From contig NZ_BFCB01000003.1 of assembly GCF_003569045.1 (NCBI RefSeq), positions 124,001 to 188,000 of the forward strand: 64,000 bases of DNA. The letters run 5' to 3'. This DNA comes from Aggregatilinea lenta. GTDB lineage: Bacteria; Chloroflexota; Anaerolineae; Aggregatilineales; Aggregatilineaceae. The translations under genes were made by a program, and so were the position numbers. The notes beneath the pieces were generated by a model that was not told the origin of the DNA, did no database searches, and saw nothing but the letters and a program-made list of their open reading frames with translations. Positions 17,290-26,110 of the stretch are shown here, one piece after another (positions within the stretch are counted from its first letter, which is position 1; each line of letters starts with the position of its first letter).

Positions 17290-19701
17290 TTACCCGGCTC
17301 CTGTTGCCGTCTGCTGGACGGGCAGGGGATAGGTCAGGAAGGTGCGCGGGATCGAAACGCTCTGGCGGCCTGTTTCGTCCGCCGGGTGGCGCTCGATCGC
17401 TTCGAGTGGGCGATCACCCACGATGATCTGTGCCTGGGTGCTGTCCGGCACGTAAAAGGTGATGCCCTGCAGGTCTTCGACGGGCGGCAAATGCTGCCCG
17501 GCCAGCGGATCGGCCACGCCGTAGACGCGGATCATCGTCTCGCCCTTGTCGTTCGTTTCTTGCGACCACAGCAGGTACTTGTGGTTGATGTAATACGTCA
17601 GCAGGCGCGCCGTCGTGGTGATGTAGATCTCCCCGGCGCGGTGCACCTCGGCCAGATTGCGCAGCGCAGCCTGGGTTTCGGGCGGCAGGTAGGGCGGTTC
17701 TTCCGGCCCGACGCCAATGTGCGTATAGATCACCATCACGCCTTTGGACCGGATCAGCGCTTTGAGCGTCTGGGGCCGCAGCACGTAGGCCAGCCCCCAA
17801 CTGTTGTGCCCGTACGACTGCCCCTGCCAGTAGGTGTTGCAGCGCTGGAACTCGTAGACCTGCTGGCCGTCGGTCAGGGTGTGCACGCGCATGAACTTGT
17901 TGCCCGCGTGGATGGCGAAGCGCTCTTTGCCCAGGTAGGCCAGCGTGATCTTGGCCACCTCTTTGACGAGGCTCCTGGTCGTGTCCTTCAGGTGGTGGCG
18001 GTCGAGGATGTTGGCGAAGGCCCGCAGCGAGAACGGCACGCCGTGTCCCACGATGTTGCTGCCGCGCCCCTTCCACACGAAGCGGATGCCGTAGGCCAGC
18101 GTGGCGTCGGCGTGGTAGATGGGCGAGTCCGGCACGTCACCCGTGCCGGGGGTGGTGTCCTTGCCGAAGTCCGACGGGGCCTGCGAGTGATCGACCCACA
18201 CCTTCAGCTTGCAGCCGCTGTCCTCAAGCGCCTTCAGGCCGGTGAGGGCCTGCTCGCGCGTGGTCGCCCCGTCGCCCCAGGAATGGATGCAGTCAATGTA
18301 CCCGGCCTTGATCATCGTCTCGATGACCTCGCGGTCGTGCGGGCGGCTGGAGAAGTACCCGAAGTCGTCGTCGAGCGGGTAGGGGAAGAACGTGTTGCCG
18401 ATCTCCAGCCCGACGCCCGGCCCCATCGACGTCTCTTCGGTCGTGTTCAGGAACTCCTGAATCGCCAGGAAGCGCTCGACGGTGGTCGTGCCGTCGATGT
18501 CGCTACAAATGGTCATGGCCGCCTTGTAGGGGTACGGGTAGCGCCGCAGCGCGATAGTCTCGCCCTTCGGCTGGACGGGCGCGGCTGCGGGCTGTACTGG
18601 GGCGGGTTCAGCATGGGCCGGACCGTGCTTGTGCGCGCTGGCCTGCTCGTAGACGGCTTTGGTCTGCGCCGCGACGACCTCCGGCGCCCACTCGGCTTCG
18701 TTCTTGCGCCGGGCGTTCTGGCCCATGCGGTGCCGCAGATCGGGGTCCTTCAGCAGCCTGATGATCGCGTCGGCCAGGGCGCGTTCGTCGCGCGGCGCGA
18801 CCAGCAGCCCCGTCTCGCCCTCGTCGACCGCTTCCGGCAGCCCGCCGACGGTCGTCGCCACCACCGGCTTGCCGAAGGTGTACGCGACCGGGATCACGCC
18901 GCTCTGCGACGCGTCGGTGTAGGGCAGCGCGATGACGCTCGCCTGCTGGAACAGCTCCGCACGGCGCTCATCGGGCACGTATTCGTTGTACACCGTGAAC
19001 CTGTCCGGGTGGACCATCATCTGCGTGTAGCGGTCGAAGTCCTCGCCGCGCCCGGCGATGACGATGTGCGCGTCAGGCACCTGCTCGGTGATCAGCGGCT
19101 CGGCCTTGATCAGGTATTCCAGGCCCTTGTACTCCCAGATGCGTCCGAAGAACAGGATCGTGTTCGGCTGCTCGTGCACGTGCGATTGGGCGGTTTCGTC
19201 GCCCAGCGTGATGTGCGGCACGACGTGCACGCGGTCGCCGGGTAGGTTTAGGTCGTCGATGCACACCTGCTTGAGCTGCTCGCCGTGCACGATCACCTCG
19301 TCGGCACGGCGGTAGCCGAAGTCCATGATGCGCTGTGGTACGCGTGACGCTTCGGGATCGCCGGAGTGGTGGCGCGGATCGTGAATGGTGATCACCAGAG
19401 GGTAGCGCCCAATCAGCGGCAGCGCGAGGTTGAACCACATGTGCCCGTGCTGGAAGTGCACCACATCGGGATCGAAGGCGCGGATCTGGCGCGCGATGTC
19501 CAGCGCCAGCTTGCCCTGGCGCAGCACGTGGCGCACGCGCGGCTTGTCGAACGGGCGGAAGTCCACCGACGGGCCGAGCTGGTCCACGAACGGCGCGGAT
19601 TGTTCCTTGGGCAAAAACAGCATCACCTGGGCATCCTGAAAGGCGCTTGCCAGTTTGATGCAGTACTCCTCGAACTCGAATGAGACAAACGCGATCTTCA
19701 T
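17290..19701 (-). CDS. Two-domain protein: GT4 glycosyltransferase fused to polysaccharide deacetylase-like domain
   Basis: This 803-residue protein has residues 1-353 as a GT4 transferase (VHFQHGHMWFN, FFGRIWEYKGLEYLI, TDASQSGVIPVAYTFGKPVV). An Ala/Pro-rich linker (about 355-380) leads to residues 395-803, which resemble the NodB/CE4 barrel. They hold an Asp pair in ICSDIDGT (401 and 403), CIHSWGDG with His473, and WVDHSQ with His505. The order Asp-Asp then His fits a metal-dependent deacetylase, but spacing differs from classical NodB motifs, so activity is uncertain. Strong AAGGG ribosome binding site. It may transfer and then modify an N-acetylated sugar of the polymer. Confidence 0.82.
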   Translation of the reverse strand: MKIAFVSFEFEEYCIKLASAFQDAQVMLFLPKEQSAPFVDQLGPSVDFRPFDKPRVRHVLRQGKLALDIARQIRAFDPDVVHFQHGHMWFNLALPLIGRYPLVITIHDPRHHSGDPEASRVPQRIMDFGYRRADEVIVHGEQLKQVCIDDLNLPGDRVHVVPHITLGDETAQSHVHEQPNTILFFGRIWEYKGLEYLIKAEPLITEQVPDAHIVIAGRGEDFDRYTQMMVHPDRFTVYNEYVPDERRAELFQQASVIALPYTDASQSGVIPVAYTFGKPVVATTVGGLPEAVDEGETGLLVAPRDERALADAIIRLLKDPDLRHRMGQNARRKNEAEWAPEVVAAQTKAVYEQASAHKHGPAHAEPAPVQPAAAPVQPKGETIALRRYPYPYKAAMTICSDIDGTTTVERFLAIQEFLNTTEETSMGPGVGLEIGNTFFPYPLDDDFGYFSSRPHDREVIETMIKAGYIDCIHSWGDGATTREQALTGLKALEDSGCKLKVWVDHSQAPSDFGKDTTPGTGDVPDSPIYHADATLAYGIRFVWKGRGSNIVGHGVPFSLRAFANILDRHHLKDTTRSLVKEVAKITLAYLGKERFAIHAGNKFMRVHTLTDGQQVYEFQRCNTYWQGQSYGHNSWGLAYVLRPQTLKALIRSKGVMVIYTHIGVGPEEPPYLPPETQAALRNLAEVHRAGEIYITTTARLLTYYINHKYLLWSQETNDKGETMIRVYGVADPLAGQHLPPVEDLQGITFYVPDSTQAQIIVGDRPLEAIERHPADETGRQSVSIPRTFLTYPLPVQQTATGAG

Positions 19702-19730
19702 CTAGCAACCCTTTCCGTGCCGCCGACCGG

Positions 19731-20936
19731 TCAGACGGTGTTAATGAACTCCAGCACCGGCTCAAGGACCGAGTTCCAGTCCGCATCTTCAGTGTACTGC
19801 ACCGCGTTGTTGGCATACCGCTGGCGCAGGTCCGCATCGTTCAGCAGCGCGATCGCCGCCTGCGCGATGGAGTCCGGTGTGCGCTCGACCAGGATGCCCG
19901 CGTCAGATTCCTCGATCACTTCCTCGGCCTGACCGATGCGCGTCGTGATCACCGGCAGCCCCGCCGCCATGTACTCGCGGATCTTCATCGGCGACGCATA
20001 ATGAATGAACTCGCGCTGCTTGTAGAGCGCCACGCCCACGTCCGCCTGCCGGATGTACGTCACCAGCTGATCGTGCGGCTGGCGTCCGCAGAACGACACC
20101 GCGTTGTCCAGCCCCAGCGCACGTGTCTGCGCTTCTAATGCCTCACGGAAATCGCCATCCCCCACGACGACAAACCGCACGTCCGGGATCGCCTCGCGTA
20201 CCAACGGCAGCGCCTCCAGCATCAGGTCTACGCCCCACGCCTCGCTGAGCATGCCGACATACAACAACGTGGGCGGGTGCGGCTCCTTTTCGCGCGCGCC
20301 GGTCAGGTTATCCAGCACGACGCCGTTCGGGACGACGATCACCTTTTTGACGCCCTGCTCGCGTCGCAGGGCAGCCAGCGGCGTGCTGACCGAGATCACG
20401 CCATCTGCTTGAGTCGCGGCGCGGCGCTCTTTCCAGGTCAGCGCCGCCGCCGACAGCCGTCCCGCCGCGTCGAGATGGGCCGGGAAGTAGTCGCAGTCAT
20501 CATACACCAATTTGCGGATCGTACCCCGCCGCCGCAGCAGGCCGGTGACGAAAGCCGTCTGGGGAAAAGTATACAGGCAGGTCGTAAAACGATCTTTTTT
20601 CAGCCAGCCCGGCAGCACCATAAAAACCCAAAAATCGCCAAAGAAATTTTGTAGAAGGATGGGCAGCTTCAGCTTGCGGACGACGACGTGGCGAACGTTG
20701 CCTTGTCGAAATTCCCTGCGCCGGTCGGTCAGCAGGTTTTTGGCGCTTTGCAGCATTTTCTGCGCGAAGCCGACCGGCGGGCCGCCGTACAGGTTCGCGG
20801 TTGAGACGAACACCACTTCGTCGTAGTGCGCGGCTAAAAAGTCGACCACGTGGAAGCAGCGGTGATTCGGCTCCAGGTCGATGTCGACGCCACCAATGAC
20901 AAGGATGCGAGTGCTTGTTGTATTTTCGATTGCCAT
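19731..20936 (-). CDS. GT4-family glycosyltransferase
   Basis: This 401-residue GT-B transferase shows N-terminal ILVIGGVDIDLEPNHRCFHVVDFLA, VPNGVVLDNL, the donor-domain LLYVGMLSEAWGVDLMLEALP, and a C-terminal ASPMKIREYMAAGLPVITTRIGQAEEVI. The last stretch carries the usual E-x7-region glutamates in modified form. It sits between the GT-deacetylase fusion and another GT4 gene. A 252-base spacer upstream contains no gene that I can support. Confidence 0.88.
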   Translation of the reverse strand: MAIENTTSTRILVIGGVDIDLEPNHRCFHVVDFLAAHYDEVVFVSTANLYGGPPVGFAQKMLQSAKNLLTDRRREFRQGNVRHVVVRKLKLPILLQNFFGDFWVFMVLPGWLKKDRFTTCLYTFPQTAFVTGLLRRRGTIRKLVYDDCDYFPAHLDAAGRLSAAALTWKERRAATQADGVISVSTPLAALRREQGVKKVIVVPNGVVLDNLTGAREKEPHPPTLLYVGMLSEAWGVDLMLEALPLVREAIPDVRFVVVGDGDFREALEAQTRALGLDNAVSFCGRQPHDQLVTYIRQADVGVALYKQREFIHYASPMKIREYMAAGLPVITTRIGQAEEVIEESDAGILVERTPDSIAQAAIALLNDADLRQRYANNAVQYTEDADWNSVLEPVLEFINTV

Positions 20937-21188
20937 GATCTCGCTCGGACGAACTACCGGTGGTTGTTCCCGGCAGTTCGGGCGCCTCCCATGCGCTGAC
21001 TCGTGAAGGTCTGGTAGAGGAGTGGTTCGCAGCCGTATGTGCCTCGGCCTGGCGCACGACGCGGCGTCTCAAGGCTCCTGTGGTTGGCGTCGTTATCCTT
21101 TGGCGACTGCCGATGTTTCACCCTTCGCCGCGTGGTGGTGTGACAGAAGGGGCCGGTTGGACCGTGCCCCTTCGCACCTGGGTCGCGC

Positions 21189-22559
21189 CTAGCTCAGCGT
21201 GTCCAGTGTGGCGGCCAGCTTTTCAGCCAGCGTGCGCCGGTCATATTGTTCGATGCCGTCGAGGCTGGCGTGCATAGGCTCGCCCGCCTCGCGACGTTGG
21301 TACACCTGATAAATTGCGTCGGCAATGGCGTCGGCGTCGTGCTGCGAGGCCGTCAGACCCAGCCCGTACTTGTCGAGCAGCTCGGACGCCGCGCCGGGGA
21401 CGCTCAGCAGCAGGATCGACGGGCCGCCGATGGCCCAGTACTCGTAGATCTTCCCGGGGATGAGCGTCGCAAAGCCGTCGTAATTGATGGTCAGCAGCAG
21501 ATCCGAGCCTTTCAGCAGCTTGATGAATTCCGGCTGCGGCAGGTGCCCGACTTCCTGCACCGTGTCCGACAGGCCCATCTCGCGCACCATCTCCTGATAG
21601 GTTTCCGGCAGGCGTCCGGTGAAGACCATCTTCAGCTTGCCCTGTAGCTCAGGATGCTGGACTTGCAGGTTCTTCAGCGCAGTGAACAGCGGACGCGGAT
21701 TGCGGTGCCAGCCCCCGGCGACGCTGAGCAGCCCGGCATGTACGACGGTGAAGTCCTCGCCGGGCGCGTGACCGGTGGGGATGTCCTTCGCCGCGCTAAA
21801 GTCGACCAGATCGACGCCGTTGGGGATAAAGACGAACTTATCCTTCGACTGGCGCGGGTAGCGCCGGATGAACTCGTCGCGGCTGTACTCGGTGACCAGG
21901 ATCACCCGGCTGGCGGACCTGACCACCCACCATTCCAGCCGCCGCTCGATGAAACGCTTGAACCACGGCTTGTTCTTGAACCACGGCGTATCGATCCAGT
22001 CATCGCGGTAGTCGAGGACCAGCGGTTTGCGCGTCAGCCAGCGCAGCAGCGACGCCGTCAGCGTGACCGAGTGCGGCGGCACGGTGGCGAAGATCACGTC
22101 GATGTTGTCCCGCCGGATGACGTTGCGCCCGGAGCGCACGGCGATCGGCAGCCAGGCCAGATATTCGTCGGGCATCAGCAGGTATTTGCGGGCGAAGTTG
22201 CGCATGCCACGCAGCGTATTGATCGCCAATGCGGCGATCTTGCTCTTTTCGCGCGCATGGCGGCCTCGCTCCAGGAACTCGACCGACGGCTCCCCGGCAG
22301 ACGTACGGTAGATCATCACCTCGTCGGGGATGTCGGGGAACAGTGTCTCGCTGCCCTGCTTGCGCTGCGTGTCATATTCGTGCCGGTCATCGATGGTGAG
22401 CACGCGTGGCAGCCATCCCAGGCCCGGCAGGTACTTGATGAACTTCACCACGCGAATCGATCCGCCCACCGAGAAGAACGGCGGAAAGACGTACGCAATC
22501 ATGAGGACCTTTTTGACTTTACTGGTCCGGGAATTGGTCTGGGAGCTTGCCTCGCCCAT
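21189..22559 (-). CDS. GT4-family glycosyltransferase
   Basis: This 456-residue transferase begins with a charged tail and then VLMIAYVFPPFFSVGGSIRVVKFIKYLP, typical of GT4 enzymes with an N-terminal glycosyltransferase_4 domain. It also contains VLDYRDDWIDTPWF, VTEYSRDEFIRRYP, IPNGVDLVDF and the donor-side GSDLLLTINYDGFATLIPGKIYEYWAIGGPSILL. A good ribosome binding site (AGGAG, 7 bases upstream) supports the start. Position in the cluster suggests it adds an internal sugar of the repeat unit. Confidence 0.88.
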   Translation of the reverse strand: MGEASSQTNSRTSKVKKVLMIAYVFPPFFSVGGSIRVVKFIKYLPGLGWLPRVLTIDDRHEYDTQRKQGSETLFPDIPDEVMIYRTSAGEPSVEFLERGRHAREKSKIAALAINTLRGMRNFARKYLLMPDEYLAWLPIAVRSGRNVIRRDNIDVIFATVPPHSVTLTASLLRWLTRKPLVLDYRDDWIDTPWFKNKPWFKRFIERRLEWWVVRSASRVILVTEYSRDEFIRRYPRQSKDKFVFIPNGVDLVDFSAAKDIPTGHAPGEDFTVVHAGLLSVAGGWHRNPRPLFTALKNLQVQHPELQGKLKMVFTGRLPETYQEMVREMGLSDTVQEVGHLPQPEFIKLLKGSDLLLTINYDGFATLIPGKIYEYWAIGGPSILLLSVPGAASELLDKYGLGLTASQHDADAIADAIYQVYQRREAGEPMHASLDGIEQYDRRTLAEKLAATLDTLS

Positions 22560-22703
22560 TCAGGTTCTCCTGCTTGATAGTGTGCTCGTCGTCACAGCCC
22601 GCGCCGGACATCTATGCCAGATAGCCGCGCGGGAAAGTCAGCGCCAGGGAACGATGGTCGCGCCCCGGCGCGTATGCAGTGCGTTCAGCGGTGCGCGTCC
22701 GGG

Positions 22704-24026
22704 TTAGGGCGCAGGCTCCGCGACGGTGGATGATTGAGCCTCGCCCTCGACCGTCTCTGTCGCGGACAGATGGGCCACGTCCAGCACCAGTTGGCCGGGG
22801 CGCAGGCGCTCGGCCAGCCCTTCGACCATGCCGTGCCCCAGCACGACCACGTCCGCCGACATCAGCGCCGCGTCTATCGACGGCGACATCAGCGCCGCGA
22901 TGTGCGGGATCACCTGCTCGATGTACGCCTTATTTTTACCGATCAGGCGCGTAAGCTGCACGTCGCGGTCGTAGATCCGCAGCGTGTAGCCCTTGCCGAG
23001 CAGCGTTTCGGCCAGATGGACCATCGGGCTTTCGCGCAGGTCGTCGGTGTTGGGCTTGAAGCTCAGGCCGACGATGGCGACGTTCTTCTTGCCGCTGCGC
23101 TGAATCTTGTCGAAGGCCATCTGGACCTGATGATCGTTGCTGGGCAGAATCGCTTCCAGCACGGGCACCTTGGTGTCGGTGTGGCGCGCGTAGTACAGGA
23201 TGGCGCGCAGGTCTTTGGGCAGGCACGACCCGCCGAACGCGAAGCCGGGCTTGAGGTAGCGCGCGGAGATGTTCAGCTTGGTGTCCTGGCTGAAGATGTC
23301 CATCACTTCCGCCGCGTCGATCCCGGCCTCGTCGCAGACGCGCCCGATCTCGTTGGCGAAGGTGATCTTCAGCGCGTGGTAGACGTTGCTGGCATACTTG
23401 ACCATGCAGGCCGTATCCGGCTCGGTGCGGTAGATCGGGGCGGGAATGCCTTCGTACAGTCCGGCGACGGTGTCGCCCGCGCGCTGGTCAACCTGCCCGA
23501 TGAGCGTGAACGGTGGGTTGTAGAAGTCCTTGATGGCTGTGCCTTCGCGCAGGAATTCCGGGTTGGCCGTGACGCCAAAGTCCACCCCCGCCTTCTTGCC
23601 GGATGACTGCTCCAGAATCGGCAGCAGGTGATCCATTACCGTGCCGGGCAGCATCGTGCTGCGCAGCGCGACGACCTTATAATCGTCCGTTTTGGCGATC
23701 TCCGTGCCGATCTCTTCGCAGACGCGCTTGAGGTACTGCAGGTCCAGGCTGCCGTTGAAGTCCGACGGCGTGCCGACGCAGATCAGGCACACGTCCGCGT
23801 GTGCGACGGCGGCAGCGGTGTTGCGCGTGGCCGACAGGCGGCCCGCTTCCACGGCTTCTTGCAACAGTTGCTCCAGGCCCGGCTCGATGATCGGGCTTTT
23901 CCCGCTGTTGATCGTATTGACCTTGTCCGGGTTGACGTCCACGCCCACGACGGTGTGCCCGCGCTCGGCAAAGCAAGCCGCCGAAACCGCGCCAACGTAT
24001 CCAAGTCCGAAAACGCTTACGTTCAT
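22704..24026 (-). CDS. GDP-mannose 6-dehydrogenase-like nucleotide-sugar dehydrogenase (AlgD-like)
   Basis: This 440-residue NAD-dependent oxidoreductase turns a nucleotide-hexose into the uronic acid in two steps. It has the Rossmann start VSVFGLGYVGAVSAACFAERGH, CVGTPSDFNGSLDL, TANPEFLREGTAIKDFYNPP, the catalytic cysteine in GFAFGGSCLPKDLRA and SFKPNTDDLRESPMVHLAE. Several of these stretches match Pseudomonas AlgD more closely than UDP-glucose dehydrogenases, so GDP-mannuronate is the likely product; UDP-glucuronate remains possible. It follows the heparinase-like gene by four bases. It implies an acidic exopolysaccharide. Confidence 0.88.
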   Translation of the reverse strand: MNVSVFGLGYVGAVSAACFAERGHTVVGVDVNPDKVNTINSGKSPIIEPGLEQLLQEAVEAGRLSATRNTAAAVAHADVCLICVGTPSDFNGSLDLQYLKRVCEEIGTEIAKTDDYKVVALRSTMLPGTVMDHLLPILEQSSGKKAGVDFGVTANPEFLREGTAIKDFYNPPFTLIGQVDQRAGDTVAGLYEGIPAPIYRTEPDTACMVKYASNVYHALKITFANEIGRVCDEAGIDAAEVMDIFSQDTKLNISARYLKPGFAFGGSCLPKDLRAILYYARHTDTKVPVLEAILPSNDHQVQMAFDKIQRSGKKNVAIVGLSFKPNTDDLRESPMVHLAETLLGKGYTLRIYDRDVQLTRLIGKNKAYIEQVIPHIAALMSPSIDAALMSADVVVLGHGMVEGLAERLRPGQLVLDVAHLSATETVEGEAQSSTVAEPAP

Positions 24027-24030
24027 GTCT

Positions 24031-26091
24031 TTAGTCCCCTATTTTCCCTACGTACTGGAATGTCCACCCAAAGCGAGTACCCTCTGCTGGAATTGGCCCC
24101 TCATAGGCTGCCACCAGGACGGGGTTTTCAACCTTCAGATTGTACTGGTCCGAGAACCAGCCGCGTTCGATGTTGAGCTTTACTCCCTCCGGCGGCGTGA
24201 TCCGCACGTAAGGAAGTCCTTCGTTGTCAACCACGACGGTCCGGCTGTCGTCCGTCGCGCGCAGCGCCAGGTCCGGCGCGAAGTGGAAGTGCCACGCCAG
24301 CGCGTGCGCGCCGCCGTCCTGGGCCGTGATCCGGTCACTGATGGCCCAGGTGCCGGGCCGCTCGTGCTCGACCGCGCGCTCGTGGCGCACGCCGGGCGCG
24401 GCGTCCATTGTCCCGGTCACACACGTTTCGTCAAAGGCGAGACACTCGGCCTGTGGCACGTTTTTCCACGAGAAGTAATTGATCGGGGTCGCCTGCTCGC
24501 GCCCGTCGACCATCAGCGTGTTGTGGGACGCCGTCTGCCGGAACACGTCGCGCCATGAGCCATGATAGCGGTATGTGCCGGAATCGACCAATAGCGCCCG
24601 GCCCTTGATCCACAGCAGCGCGGCCAGCATGTCGCAGTGCGAGTGCGCCGACGCGCCCTCGCCCCCCAGCCCCCACGGACCGCAGCGGAACATCAGCAGG
24701 TCCGTGTCCGGGTCCCAACTGTCGCGGATCACGTACACGCCGCCTTCGGAGAAAGCCTGCGACGTTTCTGGCGGGACGTGGGCATCGAGCTTTTCCCACG
24801 CGTCGAGGCCGTCCGCGCCGAGCAGCCAGTATGCCTCCACGCCGAACTCGCCCGCAAGCTGCTTGAAATCGCCGCGCTCGAACAGCACCGCGCCCACCGC
24901 CAGCAGCCAGCGCATATCCCAGAAGCCGTGCGCGTTCGGCAGGCCGATCGCGTAGCCGTCGTCCGAGTCGCCCCACAGCGGCCCCACGCCAGATACGCCC
25001 ACCACGTGCCGCATGTAGCCGAACATACGCTCCAGCGTGGCTTCTAGCTCCGGCTGGCGGGGCAGCAGCCCGCGCCGCCCAGGAATGATCACCGCCAGCA
25101 GAAATTCCGCGACGAAGCGCATATAGCCGGTAGCCTGTTCCTTGTTCACACCATCGTCGTGCGTCTGCGAGAGCACGGCTTCGGTCATGATGCGCAGACC
25201 GGTGTCGCGCCAGTTCGCCGCGTCTTTGAACTCCGGGAAGATCGCGCCCGCCAGCGCCAGCGCCGCCGTCTCGCCAATCAGGTGATTGTTCGGGACCGGC
25301 TCGTAGGTGGTCAGGTGGGCCGCGAGGAACGTCGCCTGCTGGTAGAAGCTTTTCAGGAAGGCGCCCGCCGCGCGCGCCTGCACCGTGCTCGACCCTCGGA
25401 AGCACTGGAAGGCCAGCATCCAGTTGATCAGGCGAATGGCGACTTCCAGCGCGCTGAACCAGTTGACGCCGTGCTCCGGCGGGTTGCCCTCGATCCAGCT
25501 CAGAAGCTGGTCGCAGAAGGCCTTCGCGTAGCGCTCGTCGCCGGTCAGGCGATAGGCCAGCCCCAGCGTGACGAAGTGCTGGTGACGGTTGACTTCCCAC
25601 ACCAGCTTAAAATCGGCGGGGCGGTCCGGTTCCCAGATGATGTCGTCGATGATCGAGATGTGCGTGAACGGCCAGTCCCAACCCGTCTCCGGGCAGCGTT
25701 GCCACGTGATGTCGCCGGGGTAGGAGGCAGGCTGGTGCAGCAGGTCGAAGGTCCGCACGCACGCGTTCTCTGATGCCGCCAGCAGACGCTCGCGCGTGCC
25801 GGGGTAGCGTCGTGCCAGCGTGGCCGCCGTATTGCCCGGCTCCAGCGCCAGCAAGAAGCTGCGGTCCTGGCGCAGCGCCAGGTGCTGCGCGACCGCGCCG
25901 ATCCCGGTCCAGTTGGTACTCAGTGCGTCGAGCAGCGCCTCGTCGCTCATGGGTCGGGTGGCTTTGGCGCGCCAGTAAAGCGCCTGGCCGCGCTGCACGG
26001 TCGCCCCGCCGGTCTTGTTCCAGGCCCGCTTCAGGGTTCCCGTGACGCCAATTTCCTTGGCGCGATTCAGATAGTGGTTCACAGAAGGCAT
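24031..26091 (-). CDS. Heparinase II/III-like (alginate lyase superfamily) protein
   Basis: This 686-residue protein has an N-terminal alpha/alpha toroid (about 100-390) with the conserved NWFSALEVAIRLINWMLAF and PNNHLIGETAALALAG segments. The C-terminal beta-sandwich of the heparinase II/III family follows (about 410-680), with GGEGASAHSHCDMLAALLWIKGRALLVDSGTYRY and SHNTLMVDG. Family members cleave uronic-acid polysaccharides by beta-elimination. No signal peptide is visible, which is unusual for a polymer lyase and suggests an intracellular or quality-control role. Its 4-base spacing to the uronate-forming dehydrogenase links the two functionally. Confidence 0.86.
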   Translation of the reverse strand: MPSVNHYLNRAKEIGVTGTLKRAWNKTGGATVQRGQALYWRAKATRPMSDEALLDALSTNWTGIGAVAQHLALRQDRSFLLALEPGNTAATLARRYPGTRERLLAASENACVRTFDLLHQPASYPGDITWQRCPETGWDWPFTHISIIDDIIWEPDRPADFKLVWEVNRHQHFVTLGLAYRLTGDERYAKAFCDQLLSWIEGNPPEHGVNWFSALEVAIRLINWMLAFQCFRGSSTVQARAAGAFLKSFYQQATFLAAHLTTYEPVPNNHLIGETAALALAGAIFPEFKDAANWRDTGLRIMTEAVLSQTHDDGVNKEQATGYMRFVAEFLLAVIIPGRRGLLPRQPELEATLERMFGYMRHVVGVSGVGPLWGDSDDGYAIGLPNAHGFWDMRWLLAVGAVLFERGDFKQLAGEFGVEAYWLLGADGLDAWEKLDAHVPPETSQAFSEGGVYVIRDSWDPDTDLLMFRCGPWGLGGEGASAHSHCDMLAALLWIKGRALLVDSGTYRYHGSWRDVFRQTASHNTLMVDGREQATPINYFSWKNVPQAECLAFDETCVTGTMDAAPGVRHERAVEHERPGTWAISDRITAQDGGAHALAWHFHFAPDLALRATDDSRTVVVDNEGLPYVRITPPEGVKLNIERGWFSDQYNLKVENPVLVAAYEGPIPAEGTRFGWTFQYVGKIGD

Positions 26092-26110
26092 CCTGCATTA
26101 ACCCTTACGT

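Noticed and set aside
17281-19245. 654-residue plus-strand frame opposite the glycosyltransferase-deacetylase gene
   Set aside because: It is antisense shadow; composition is Val/Arg/Asp/Gln-rich without motifs, while the minus-strand gene has clear domains.
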